In this document: positions 11,126-20,774 of the stretch, in pieces | How the letters are laid out: each line of letters starts with the position of its first letter | How positions within the stretch are numbered: the stretch's first letter is position 1 | Assembly (NCBI GenBank): GCA_002691205.1 | Contig: NZHD01000029.1 | Span: 1-64,000 of the forward strand | Direction of reading: 5' to 3' | DNA: 64,000 nt | Source: Deltaproteobacteria bacterium | GTDB lineage: Bacteria > Myxococcota_A > UBA9160 > UBA4427 | Notes under the pieces: generated by a model | The model's input: the letters and a program-made list of their open reading frames with translations, nothing else | The model's database searches: none | What the model was told of the DNA's origin: nothing | Program-made: the position numbers and the translations under genes

Positions 11126-12121
11126 ATGATGCACTCTGCCCGCCTTTGGACCGCCTTTACCATTAGCTTTTCGCTTATCCTCCTCCTCCTCACCGGTTGC
11201 AAAACACCTGCCAAGAAAAAGGTCGAAGCGACGTATGGACCCACGGAAAGCGTTTTAGAAGTCGTGGCTGTTCTCCGCAGGCACATCCCTGACGACACTT
11301 ACCGATTTCCGCCTGCCACCGATTTCACCGGACGAAATGTTTATCGATCAAGTTTATTGCGCATGGAAAGCATTCAGCGTATCCACGCCAATGCTTTGCG
11401 AAGTGGATACATGGATCCCGTCATCCATTTTTCTAAGGGACGATCTCTCGAACGACTCAGAGGCTATGATCTGGCCGCGCTGCAATATCGCACCGCGGAA
11501 GACCGAGATTCACCTTTAAAAGATCAAGCTAAAAAAAGTGCGCGCGTCTGCGAGCGAATCCATCATGCGGTGGGGATCGGTATTCAAAGTGTCAACCCAT
11601 TAGGCGACGACGCGAATGGCGCCGATGAGGGCCTTCATCAAACGCCAGAGGAGGTCACGCAAGCACTGGATGAGCGAGTTGCTCTGCTGTCCTTTCTGTA
11701 TGACGAAGAGGAAGACTCTCACTACCAGTACGTTATTTCCGAAGAAATCGAACATGCTGATACAGTTCGAGCCGCGTGGTTTGTGAGTCACCGATATCAA
11801 ATTCCGGATGGGCAGCTTCGAGCTCTCGCCGAACTCCAACGAGTTGTGCAGCGCCATCCCGGCAGTAAAAACAAACTAGACCATATGTTGCAACTGGCCG
11901 ACCTTTATGATGATCTCGCTCATGAATATGTGGACGCCGTTCCGCCTGCGAATCTAGACTTTGATCCTGCGCTGTTCCAAGACTTAGTTGATCCTGCTAC
12001 TCAAATCTACGAAGCCGTGGCCTCATACGATGGAACTGCTCAAAAACTTGAAGCGTCTCGCAGGCTTGAAGCCTTTCTTGCATTCACGTTAACGGTAGAC
12101 AATGACCGATTCTCTCACTGA
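11126..12121 (+). CDS. Hypothetical lipoprotein
   Basis: Signal peptide plus lipobox LLLLTGCKT; no recognised domain; good coding character, in line with 12102..14417. Confidence 0.75.
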   Translation: MMHSARLWTAFTISFSLILLLLTGCKTPAKKKVEATYGPTESVLEVVAVLRRHIPDDTYRFPPATDFTGRNVYRSSLLRMESIQRIHANALRSGYMDPVIHFSKGRSLERLRGYDLAALQYRTAEDRDSPLKDQAKKSARVCERIHHAVGIGIQSVNPLGDDANGADEGLHQTPEEVTQALDERVALLSFLYDEEEDSHYQYVISEEIEHADTVRAAWFVSHRYQIPDGQLRALAELQRVVQRHPGSKNKLDHMLQLADLYDDLAHEYVDAVPPANLDFDPALFQDLVDPATQIYEAVASYDGTAQKLEASRRLEAFLAFTLTVDNDRFSH

Positions 12122-14417
12122 ATATTACGCGCGAGCGAGACATGCCTTGCTCGCCCTATCTCTGTGCGCGGCAGCGCTCGGCCTCTCTGTAGGCTGCGCT
12201 CAACACGTGCCGCCTCCCAAGGGTGCTGTCCTCATGCCCCTCAAGCGCCCTCCGACTTGGCTGCCTGAGCCCTCGGACCAGATTGCTGCTAAAGCAGCCG
12301 CGGCGGCTCTTGCAAACAACCAAAAACTGCTCGACGAGCAGGTCAAGAAGATTTACAAAGTCCAAGACACGCACAAAGGAGAAGACCTAGAGGTTCTGAC
12401 TCAGGATCTCGCTCATTCAACCCTCAATGATCCCCGAGCCTATCGCAAAGCCAGCAAGAACCTCACAAGCGGGTACGGAACTGACCCCGCAGTGCAAGCC
12501 AGGCTCGACTTGGCTGTCAAAAATGATCCTCTCGCTCTGGCATGGCGACGCCGGTTAGACACCTGGGAAACCTACTGGGCACGCACATTCAATGCCGTCG
12601 CAAAAACGGTAGGCCAATCCGTACTTAGCGGCTTTGTCCTTGCGCCGGTTCAACTCGCCACCACTGTGGGACATTATCTCGCTTCATTTTCGAATGACGA
12701 AAAGATCTCTACGTCCGGCCGCCAAGAACTCGTCCTCCACAAGGAATACTTGGCACGACACGGCAACGCAGAGAATGCAGAAGCGGTTCAGAAGCGAATC
12801 GAAACGAACGAAAAAAGACTTGCGACCACCATGCAAAAACGAAGACTAAAAGCCGCAAAGGCCGCCACGAAAGCTCAACGACACCGTGTCGCCATTGTCG
12901 AATCCAAGCGAGCACTCGCCTGGGGTCACCATGACGACGCCGTCGAAATTAAGGAATCTTCAGAAGAAAGCCTAAGAGAGCAACTTCATATTCTCGGGCT
13001 CTCTCTCGTAGCAGCCAATCAAGAGGGGTTTAAGCATGGCGATGAATGGGATGTCACTCTAGCGACCGAACTTTTGCTCACCTCATCCCATGGCGAAGTG
13101 CTTTCAGAGGAAACCATCGAAGTCCTTCGGGAGCAGGCCTACAGCGATGGGCCTCGAAGCGGTGAATCCCTTTATATCTTTGCCATGGTACAAGAAGAGT
13201 CCGGATATCCTGACCAAAGCTGGGCCACGCTCAAACACCTTGCTCTACAAAAGCAAGGTCAGACCCCGATGGCCAGGCATGCCCACCACCTCATCAACGA
13301 CCCTTGGCAAAACCCATACGGCGCCTACCGGTCCATGCTGAGCCAGCGTACGGCCGAGAAGTGGCGCTGGAGAGTTCTCGGGGGGTACGCAAACGGAACG
13401 CGCTACCCCAACCTACCTCGCCCTGTCGCCTACACGCTCGAGGGACCTGGTATTGCCAGCACAGTCGCCACCTCACCGCTGAGAATGGTTTTTGGCAGCT
13501 TCAGTCAGGAACCCAATTTTCAGAGACCCGCAGCGCTTTTGGCATACCGCTACCTCGGCCTACATCCCAAAGGCGAACACAAGCAAGAGGTCCTTCACTG
13601 GCTTTTTGAGTACGAGGAAAAACGCAAAAACTACAACGCCGCCCTACGGCTCGCGGACTTCATCCCGAACCTCAGTTCGCACACGAGAAAGAAGCTGGCT
13701 GAAGAGGCCTCCGCACAGGCTCTTGCGGCCGCTCAACGCTCAAAGCGAATCGACCGGAGAATCCAAATCCTTCGACAAGCATCCAAAGAGTTTCCGGATA
13801 CGGAATCAGGAATGCTGGCCGGCAAACAAGTGCGAAGTGAGCTCGTACATTCTTCCCCTCAAAAAATTAGAATGACGCGGGACTTTTTGAAGCAAAACCC
13901 AAGCGTATCTGGGGACTCGGGTCTTGGGTTAAACCCCGAATTAATCAACGGCGAACTAAATGACGGCGAGCTGCACCCAAGCGGTGTCAGCATGCTCGGG
14001 GGCCGAAAAATTCAGATCAACATGGTGGCTCACGGCGCCGACGAAGACACACCCCCTCACAAAATCAAAAAACAAATCTCTCAAGAACGTCTAGCCAAAC
14101 TCGCTTCCTCTCTTGAAGAAACTACACATAGAAACCAATTAATCGATCAAGACGACTCCCTTGAAGCTGATGCTGACCGTGATCGCTTCCTAGAGCGGGC
14201 ACGAGTCGGCCTCACTGGTAAAACAGACCACCGACCAAGTGCGCAAAGCACATACGTCTACAAAAGCATGCGCGAGCGTTATGGCCTTGTCCGGGGTAGA
14301 GAGTCAATCCTTCCCTTCGATCTCGTCTTTCAAGGGAACTTTCAAGATCTAGGATTAGGCGCGTTCCCTCGCTGGCGACTGCCCGAGGAGACCCCCGACG
14401 CCTTTCTCTATAAGTAG
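12102..14417 (+). CDS. Hypothetical large lipoprotein (771 aa), possible helical repeats
   Basis: ALSLCAAALGLSVGCAQ lipobox; start overlaps preceding ORF by 20 nt; no recognised domain. Confidence 0.8.
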   Translation: MTDSLTEYYARARHALLALSLCAAALGLSVGCAQHVPPPKGAVLMPLKRPPTWLPEPSDQIAAKAAAAALANNQKLLDEQVKKIYKVQDTHKGEDLEVLTQDLAHSTLNDPRAYRKASKNLTSGYGTDPAVQARLDLAVKNDPLALAWRRRLDTWETYWARTFNAVAKTVGQSVLSGFVLAPVQLATTVGHYLASFSNDEKISTSGRQELVLHKEYLARHGNAENAEAVQKRIETNEKRLATTMQKRRLKAAKAATKAQRHRVAIVESKRALAWGHHDDAVEIKESSEESLREQLHILGLSLVAANQEGFKHGDEWDVTLATELLLTSSHGEVLSEETIEVLREQAYSDGPRSGESLYIFAMVQEESGYPDQSWATLKHLALQKQGQTPMARHAHHLINDPWQNPYGAYRSMLSQRTAEKWRWRVLGGYANGTRYPNLPRPVAYTLEGPGIASTVATSPLRMVFGSFSQEPNFQRPAALLAYRYLGLHPKGEHKQEVLHWLFEYEEKRKNYNAALRLADFIPNLSSHTRKKLAEEASAQALAAAQRSKRIDRRIQILRQASKEFPDTESGMLAGKQVRSELVHSSPQKIRMTRDFLKQNPSVSGDSGLGLNPELINGELNDGELHPSGVSMLGGRKIQINMVAHGADEDTPPHKIKKQISQERLAKLASSLEETTHRNQLIDQDDSLEADADRDRFLERARVGLTGKTDHRPSAQSTYVYKSMRERYGLVRGRESILPFDLVFQGNFQDLGLGAFPRWRLPEETPDAFLYK

Positions 14418-14460
14418 CTTAGGGTTCACTCATCATTAAACTCAAGAACGAACAATCTCA

Positions 14461-14481
14461 CCGAGGAAAGCCACACCTCGG
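14461..14481. terminator. Possible intrinsic hairpin between convergent genes
   Basis: CCGAGG-aaagccaca-CCTCGG between the 12102..14417 (+) and 14487..15791 (-) genes; no clear T-tract. Confidence 0.35.
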
Positions 14482-14486
14482 CCATC

Positions 14487-15791
14487 TCATGCATCCATTT
14501 CCCAGTCACTCCCGCTGAGAGAGCGATCAAGTAGTTCTACCGGGTGGACTACCTTTGCCTTCAACCCACGAGAGCTGACACCTGCTTGAAGCTGCATCAA
14601 GCAACCCGGGTTCCCGCTCGCGATCCACTCGGGATCAGCTGCCTCAAGATCATCCATCTTCTTTTCAAGTACAGCTTGGGCCATGGCGGGCTGCATGAGG
14701 TTGTAGGTACCCGCCGCCCCGCAGCAATGATCCGCATTCGCATGCTGAACAATCTGAAGTTCAGGAATCATCTCAAGAAGTCGCCGCGGCGCCTTCGCAA
14801 TCCCTTGAGCGTGAATTAAATGACATGGATCGTCATAGCAAACGCGAGCAGAGAAGCTTGAAAGTTCCTCGCGCCAGCCCACCTCATCAAGAAACTCAGT
14901 GACGTCTCGCGCTTTTTCCGCCAAACCACCCGAACCCTCTGGCAACCAATGATCCATTTCACGCAGAGCCGCACCGCAGCCTGCAGAGTTACTGATCCAG
15001 GCATCGAACGGCTCATGGTCCCCCGGCTCAAACGCAGATTTGTTCTGACGCGCCAGTTCTCGGGCTGAGTCAAGGTCGCCGGCATGCGCATGCAAGGCCC
15101 CACAACACACCTGTTCATCCGGGACCCAAACATCAAAACCATTCGCCGCGAGTACGCGAACGCTCGCTCGATTTACCCGTCCAAAAAGCTCAGGCATCAC
15201 GCATCCCTCGAGAAAAGCGACGCGTCCTCGGCGAGGGGCCTTCCCTGGAGTGAATGTAGGGAGACGCTCACGTTCCTTACGCCCAGCAATCCGAGGCAGC
15301 ATCCGGCTCCCCCGGGCCAACGCTTGAGGCAAAAGAGGAGCAAAAAGTCGATCGAGACCTAACCTTTGAACGCCAGCGAGGAAAGCCACCAAAAACTTTA
15401 GACGCCTCCGACGCGCCAGTACTTGACGAAGCGCCACGCCCTCTACTCTCTGAGCCAGACGATTACGAAGACCAGCCTCAGCCACAGCAGCGCGCCCCTG
15501 CTCGAGCAAAGCTCCGTACTGAACGCCGGAGGGACAAGCGGTCTCACATGCACGACACCCCAGGCAAAGATGCATCTCATCCGCGACGACATCTGAGAGC
15601 GAGATATGCCCCTCTGCGACACCCCTCAAAAGATGCACACGGCCTCGCGGAGAGCTTGTTTCTCGACCCGTCAGCCGATAAGTAGGACAGGCCGTCAAAC
15701 ACAATCCACACTGAACGCAATCCAGCGTTCCGGCATAGAGATCCGAATCCGTTGCCGGCAAGCCCCGCGAAACATTCTCTTCAGTCTGCAC
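14487..15791 (-). CDS. glcF: Glycolate oxidase iron-sulfur subunit GlcF
   Basis: CVQCGLCLTACPTYRLTGRETSSPRGR; CLGCRACETACPSGVQYG; CCG motifs (GCVMPELF, VCCGALHAHAG, HCCGAAGTYNL); GTG start. Confidence 0.93.
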   Translation of the reverse strand: MQTEENVSRGLPATDSDLYAGTLDCVQCGLCLTACPTYRLTGRETSSPRGRVHLLRGVAEGHISLSDVVADEMHLCLGCRACETACPSGVQYGALLEQGRAAVAEAGLRNRLAQRVEGVALRQVLARRRRLKFLVAFLAGVQRLGLDRLFAPLLPQALARGSRMLPRIAGRKERERLPTFTPGKAPRRGRVAFLEGCVMPELFGRVNRASVRVLAANGFDVWVPDEQVCCGALHAHAGDLDSARELARQNKSAFEPGDHEPFDAWISNSAGCGAALREMDHWLPEGSGGLAEKARDVTEFLDEVGWREELSSFSARVCYDDPCHLIHAQGIAKAPRRLLEMIPELQIVQHANADHCCGAAGTYNLMQPAMAQAVLEKKMDDLEAADPEWIASGNPGCLMQLQAGVSSRGLKAKVVHPVELLDRSLSGSDWEMDA

Positions 15792-15942
15792 TCCTGAAGC
15801 CCTCTCTCAAATAACGACTTTGTTGAACGAAAATCCACGAATGATTTTCATCTGCCCAGAGTAGGGCGTCCCGGGATCAATCTCTAGGTCCAGCGAAGTT
15901 CATACGATGAAGGCTCTGGCCAGGATGTAAATCTGAAACGCT

Positions 15943-17238
15943 TCATTTGTTGACCATCGAGGCCGAATCAAAAAAGCAGCCTCTATTAAGAATTAATTGG
16001 GGGTCAAACCTTAGTTTTAAAGCATTCATCAACGGTACTCCAGACGCCATTTCAAATTTATCGCGTGCAAAAGGAGACGCTTCGGGCATCGACTCGATCA
16101 CCCAAGTGGCCTTCGTTTGCTCAACCACTGTTTCAAGAGCGGAAAAACCAAACCCAAGACACTCGGATTCCCTTCCTTCGCGATCATCGAGGAAGCCATA
16201 GATCACAGCCGGCTCGGGATAAGCCAAAACACGAAACCCGGCGTCGCGCAGGAGGCCACACGCTTTCGGCAAGGCCGAAGGCAGCAAATGCAAGCGAACT
16301 CGAAAGCCGCGCTTCTGATCCAGTCCTTGTACTCGACCCAGGGCCTCAATCGCCTCATGGCCCACTGAATCACTTTTAGTCCTTTGTCCCAACCAATCTG
16401 TGTCGTTACGGGTAGCCGCGCGATCCCCCGAAAACTCAACCAAAAGACGCCACGATGAATTCGACCTTGTCGCTTCTCCAAAGGCCGGTTCTTCCCGCGC
16501 TAAATCCTCAGACAAGAGCGCAACTGATCGCGCAGACGAACGACGAGATGCCGCCAAAGCCAACCCATGCGGATCATCTGAGTCATTCAAGGACGACGAC
16601 CATTGAACGACGGAGTTGGGCTTGGGTTTCAGCCTTAACCAAGCGCCTTCTATCACAGCAAGAGTTCCAAAAGAACCCACATAAAGTTTAGCCATGTCAT
16701 ACCCAGTGACGTTCTTCACCACACGGGCGCCACACCGAGTTCTATCGCCGTTGGCTAAAACTGTCTCGAGTCCCAATACACTGTCGCGCACCGCCCCAAA
16801 ACCGAGCCTGCGCGGACCACACATCCCCGTGGCAAGCACTCCACCCACGGTGCCTTCATCGCCAGGAGGATCAAAAGGAAGAACCCAACCGGACTCCTCC
16901 GTGGCTTTCACCAAATCGCGAAGGGGCGTACCCGCCCGGGCCAACAAAACACCGTCTGCCGCATCACACTCATCGATTCCAGAAAGCCCGCAACAGGACA
17001 ACTGAAAGCGAGTCTCTTTAACCGCATTCAAGCCTCTTAGCTTAGTCATTCCCCCAGTCACCAACACAGACTCTTCAAAGGCAGAGAGAACCCGCATGAC
17101 CTCGGAAAGCTTCTCGCCCGAATCCGGCTCAAGTCTGTAGGGAAGAGCAGAGCCAAGAACGCTTTGGCCTGCAGGCATAGGGCTCATCGAGGCACCCAGT
17201 ACGTCCGAGAGCTTTTCCAACACAAGAGATTCAGACAA
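15943..17238 (-). CDS. glcE: Glycolate oxidase FAD-binding subunit GlcE
   Basis: FAD_binding_4-like GTVGGVLATGMCGPRRLGFGAVRDSVLGLETVLANGDRTRCGARVVKNVTGYDMAKLYVGSFGTLAVI; between glcD and glcF. Confidence 0.9.
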   Translation of the reverse strand: MSESLVLEKLSDVLGASMSPMPAGQSVLGSALPYRLEPDSGEKLSEVMRVLSAFEESVLVTGGMTKLRGLNAVKETRFQLSCCGLSGIDECDAADGVLLARAGTPLRDLVKATEESGWVLPFDPPGDEGTVGGVLATGMCGPRRLGFGAVRDSVLGLETVLANGDRTRCGARVVKNVTGYDMAKLYVGSFGTLAVIEGAWLRLKPKPNSVVQWSSSLNDSDDPHGLALAASRRSSARSVALLSEDLAREEPAFGEATRSNSSWRLLVEFSGDRAATRNDTDWLGQRTKSDSVGHEAIEALGRVQGLDQKRGFRVRLHLLPSALPKACGLLRDAGFRVLAYPEPAVIYGFLDDREGRESECLGFGFSALETVVEQTKATWVIESMPEASPFARDKFEMASGVPLMNALKLRFDPQLILNRGCFFDSASMVNK

Positions 17239-17243
17239 ACCGC

Positions 17244-18698
17244 TTACCTAATAGGCACAGCGTCATAGCCATGCGCCTTGGGGTTCGCCTCCATACAAGC
17301 CCGCGTAGTTGGAATAAGCTTGCCCGGGTTACACAAACCCTCCGGATTAAAGGCGTCACGGAGCTTCATCATCGCATCTAAATCTTTATCGCTGAAAAGA
17401 AGCCCCATGTAGTCCCGTTTCTCAATTCCCACGCCATGTTCGCCCGTCAAAACACCACCGACTTTTAAGCAGAGTTCCAACATCTCTCGCCCGGCGGCCA
17501 ACACCCGCGCTAATTCATCTTCATCACGACGATCAAAAGAGATATTGGGATGAAGATTGCCATCTCCCGCATGAAACACATTTGAAAGCTTCAAAGAGTA
17601 ACGGTCTCCAATCTCACAAATACCTTCGAGTACCTCTGGAAGATGCGCTCGGGGCACCACAGCATCGTGAACATATAAATCGGGGGCGAGTCGACCCATC
17701 GCTCCAAAGGCCCCTTTTCGAGCTCGCCAGAAAAAAGCTCTCTCTTCCGCATCGCGAGCGACTGAAACTTCGCGTGCTCCCTCCTCGATGGCTAACTCAC
17801 GAATCCGGTCCAGCTGATCCGGGAGCTCGCACTCTGCTCCATCCAACTCCGTAATTAAGACTGCCCCGGCATCCAATGGCAAGCCCGCGGCATAAACGCT
17901 GGCTTCGACAGCGGCCACCGTTCGCTGGTCTACCACTTCAAGGGCTGCGGGAACCATCCCGGCCTGAATGATCCGACCCACCAAACGGCACGCGGAAGGA
18001 ACATCATCGAAAATCACCAGGGCGGTCTCTGTCGCTTCAGGAATTTCAGTCAGACGCACCGTCATCTCGGTCACAATTCCCAGTGTCCCTTCGCTGCCCA
18101 CGAAGGCGCCCACAAGATCGTACCCAGGCGAAAACCCCGATGCGGACCCTAACCGACTCACCGAGCCGTCCGGTAAAACCAACTCGAGAGATAGAACATG
18201 ATTTGTGGTCGTTCCGTATTTTAAGGTATGCGGACCCCCTGAATTTTCGGCCACGTTTCCGCCGACGGTGCATGCCTGTTGACTTGAGGGATCGGGAGCA
18301 TAAAAAAGACCGAGATGCTCAACGGCCCGCGAAAGGTCTGCATTCACAACGCCTGGCTGAACCACTGCAAACCGATTGATCTCATCGATTTCAAGAACTT
18401 GAGCCATGCGCATACAACTAATCACCACATCGTTGTTCAGAGGATGCGCCCCCCCTGAGAGTCCGGTTCCGGCTCCGCGGGGGACAAAGCTCTTTCCCAC
18501 TGACCGACAAATACGCACAACTTCCGCAACTTCTTCTGTGCATCCAGGGAGAACCACCAGGCTGGGCTCCTGGGGATCGAGAGGCAGCCCATCGGTCGCA
18601 TAAATGAACAGCTCAGCCGGGCTTGAGAGGCAATTCTCTTGGCCTACGACCCTTTCGATCTGTCGAATCCACTTGCGCGAGTCCTTAATCGAAGTCAT
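17244..18698 (-). CDS. glcD: Glycolate oxidase FAD-linked subunit GlcD
   Basis: VPRGAGTGLSGGA; GGNVAENSGGPHTLKYGTTTNHVLSLELVLPDG; GDGNLHPNI; GGVLTGEHGVGIEKRDYM. Confidence 0.94.
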   Translation of the reverse strand: MTSIKDSRKWIRQIERVVGQENCLSSPAELFIYATDGLPLDPQEPSLVVLPGCTEEVAEVVRICRSVGKSFVPRGAGTGLSGGAHPLNNDVVISCMRMAQVLEIDEINRFAVVQPGVVNADLSRAVEHLGLFYAPDPSSQQACTVGGNVAENSGGPHTLKYGTTTNHVLSLELVLPDGSVSRLGSASGFSPGYDLVGAFVGSEGTLGIVTEMTVRLTEIPEATETALVIFDDVPSACRLVGRIIQAGMVPAALEVVDQRTVAAVEASVYAAGLPLDAGAVLITELDGAECELPDQLDRIRELAIEEGAREVSVARDAEERAFFWRARKGAFGAMGRLAPDLYVHDAVVPRAHLPEVLEGICEIGDRYSLKLSNVFHAGDGNLHPNISFDRRDEDELARVLAAGREMLELCLKVGGVLTGEHGVGIEKRDYMGLLFSDKDLDAMMKLRDAFNPEGLCNPGKLIPTTRACMEANPKAHGYDAVPIR

Positions 18699-18736
18699 TG
18701 CAGTCGCCTAGCCACCCAAAACGGTCTTTCTTCCCA

Positions 18737-19819
18737 TTAAGCAAGTCCAAGACGTTCTAAGTCATCTTCATCGAGTCCAAGGTAGTGCCCGATTTCATGC
18801 CGCACCGTAATTTGAATCTGATCGATTAATTCATCTCGCGTACGACAGTGCTTTTCCAGATTTCGCTTAAACAAAAGGACTCTATCTAAGTCGGGCACCT
18901 GTTCGGTCAAGATGGCCTCGGTCCTCGGTATGCCCATAAATAAGCCTAGGATCTGAGGAGACACTCTCTCATTTTTAACCATCTCCACCGTTGGAAAATC
19001 CTCGACGACCAACGGAACGTTTTCAATATAAGCCCGAACAGAGGCTGGGAGATTTTTAACAGCTGCGTCCACCGCTTCGGAAAAAAAGGTATCGGATACT
19101 TCTAAGGGCATGGGAAACTGGATCGGGTCTAGCGAGCATGCACGTTGAAACGAAGCTTCGGAGGCGACCCGAGCTTCGTCAGACATCATGGGCGAAACAT
19201 CAGCCTCTTCTCCGTAAGCAATTCTCTCCAACACAAGACCCAGGCTGTACGCCACATGGGATGAATCCGGATCAACCATTGAGGTTCTTTCGAGCACCCG
19301 ACGAGCCGTTCGGTACTCCCCCATTTCAAAAAGAACATGGCCCTCAAAGGCACTGTAGGTTGGGTGATCCCCCATAGCCTTAAGAGAGCGACGAATCAAA
19401 AAGACGGCCCCCTGAAGGTCATCCTGATAAAACAGCGCCTTGCTCTTGAGGTAACAAATTTCAGCCTGAAAGGTGCTGTCCAACCGTGGGAGTAGAGCGC
19501 GTCCGGCCAAAAGCTCATCACAAGCCTCAAGCGCCAACCGATACTCAGCCAGCTCCTCGATCAAAATCTCAAGCCGGTTCATGTGCGCGGAGCTGAACTT
19601 TGGATCGGCCTCAATCGCACATTCAAACTCATAGAGAGACTCGTCCACGCGACCTTCGTCCCAAAGAATCTCGCCACGGCCGTTGTGAGCTTCCGCACCC
19701 CCGGGATGAGCCTTCAGAGCTTCTTCAAGCCACGCCAAAGCCTCCTCGACTCGGCCGCTGTGGGAGGCGTCCATTGCCTGATCGAGGCAATCCCAATATC
19801 GATCTTTATCGTTTTGCAT
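18737..19819 (-). CDS. TPR-repeat protein with C-terminal minimal zincin (HExxH) metallopeptidase domain
   Basis: TPR-like EEALAWLEEALKAHPGGAEAHNGRGEILWDEGRVDESLYEFECAIEADP; C-terminal TVRHEIGHYLGLDEDDLERLGLA (PF06262-like); start Met at 19819 inferred. Confidence 0.8.
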   Translation of the reverse strand: MQNDKDRYWDCLDQAMDASHSGRVEEALAWLEEALKAHPGGAEAHNGRGEILWDEGRVDESLYEFECAIEADPKFSSAHMNRLEILIEELAEYRLALEACDELLAGRALLPRLDSTFQAEICYLKSKALFYQDDLQGAVFLIRRSLKAMGDHPTYSAFEGHVLFEMGEYRTARRVLERTSMVDPDSSHVAYSLGLVLERIAYGEEADVSPMMSDEARVASEASFQRACSLDPIQFPMPLEVSDTFFSEAVDAAVKNLPASVRAYIENVPLVVEDFPTVEMVKNERVSPQILGLFMGIPRTEAILTEQVPDLDRVLLFKRNLEKHCRTRDELIDQIQITVRHEIGHYLGLDEDDLERLGLA

Positions 19820-19926
19820 TGAATAATCCGTACATTGGCGGCCCAGCAACATAGCAAAGCAGGAAGGCCTTCCCCCGGCACGAAACAGCGCGCTAGAATT
19901 GGGTCCCGTCGGAAATCACCTGATCC

Positions 19927-20463
19927 TTGATGTCCTTAAAGATTGGAAAAAATATGCCCCGCATCCTCCTTCAGGCTTGCTTCTTTCTCTTCAGCGTTTT
20001 TCTTTTGGGATGCGCCCCAACGGTTCCGCAAGGGGCCGCGTTCAAACCTCTAGCGGCTCCAGACGCGGCGGACACGCTCGTCTATGTGTATCGGCAGGAC
20101 TCCCTACGGGGACTCAGTGCGGTGGACCTTGAACTCGATGGAGAGAATCTCGGCCCCTTGCTGAACGGCGAATACCTCGCCTTCCTCTTAGATCCAGGTT
20201 CCCACGAGCTGCGGGCCCGGATGAAGTGGCTGCAGATGATTCCCCGCTCCTGGAATAGCCTTGAATTCAAAAGTCGCCCTGGGCAAACGATCTATCTTCG
20301 AGTCTGGGGAGCCTACGAAAAGGGGGCCAAGCCTATCCCAACGGGCTTAGACATCGCCCAGCCGAGCAACGAAAACGCAAAAGTCGGCCTTTTCCTAGGA
20401 ATCCAAAAGCCTGAAATCGCCGAAACAGAACTCAAGACCATGCGAAGGGCTACCGGTCGATAG
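19927..20463 (+). CDS. DUF2846-like lipoprotein
   Basis: FLLGCAPT lipobox; LVYVYRQDSLRGLSAVDLELDGENLGPLLNGEYLAFLLDPGSHELRAR. Confidence 0.75.
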   Translation: MMSLKIGKNMPRILLQACFFLFSVFLLGCAPTVPQGAAFKPLAAPDAADTLVYVYRQDSLRGLSAVDLELDGENLGPLLNGEYLAFLLDPGSHELRARMKWLQMIPRSWNSLEFKSRPGQTIYLRVWGAYEKGAKPIPTGLDIAQPSNENAKVGLFLGIQKPEIAETELKTMRRATGR

Positions 20464-20533
20464 GGAAGCCTCCGAAGCTCACCCGAGAGCCCACGGCTCT
20501 TCAAGCGTCTAAGGCGCCAAAGGCGCGCCCACC

Positions 20534-20555
20534 GAAAAAGACCGCCTAGGCGGCC
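20534..20555 (-). terminator. Intrinsic terminator downstream of the tRNA gene
   Basis: Minus strand GGCCGCCTAGGCGGTCTTTTTC: GC-rich stem (core palindrome CCGCCTAGGCGG) followed by a T-run. Confidence 0.75.
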
Positions 20556-20576
20556 TAACGCGGGGGAGAGGGAATA

Positions 20577-20652
20577 TGGTGGGCCCTCTCGGATTTGAAC
20601 CGAGGACCATCCAGTTATGAGCCGGGTGCTCTAACCACTGAGCTAAGGGCCC
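20577..20652 (-). tRNA. tRNA with CAT anticodon, probably tRNA-Ile2 (lysidine-modified) rather than elongator Met
   Basis: Minus strand GGGCCCTTAGCTCAGTGGTTAGAGCACCCGGCTCATAACTGGATGGTCCTCGGTTCAAATCCGAGAGGGCCCACCA; 7-bp acceptor, loop CTCATAA, CCA encoded; D-arm and C4-C5-C6 acceptor resemble E. coli tRNA-Ile2. Confidence 0.93.
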
Positions 20653-20774
20653 CGGACCTCATACTACCTCATTAAGAGCGAGATCCGAGTCGCCGAATTC
20701 GAATTCTCCTCAAGCCTCCCACTGATTGCGAATCGGCCATTGTCTACGACCCCTCTTCCTGTAAGAATTCCGGT

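Noticed and set aside
15792-15945. glcE ends in TGA and its frame stays open into glcF except for one more TGA before glcF begins; with selA in the window this hints at selenocysteine readthrough
   Set aside because: GlcE already ends at its expected C-terminal region (FDPQLILNRGCFF), the downstream translation is not protein-like, and a 50-codon stretch with only TGA stops is easily chance
20695-20706. Perfect palindrome GAATTCGAATTC upstream of the tRNA gene, with a similar GAATTCGAATT at 32810
   Set aside because: Simple AT-rich palindrome of low information; two partial copies do not support a motif
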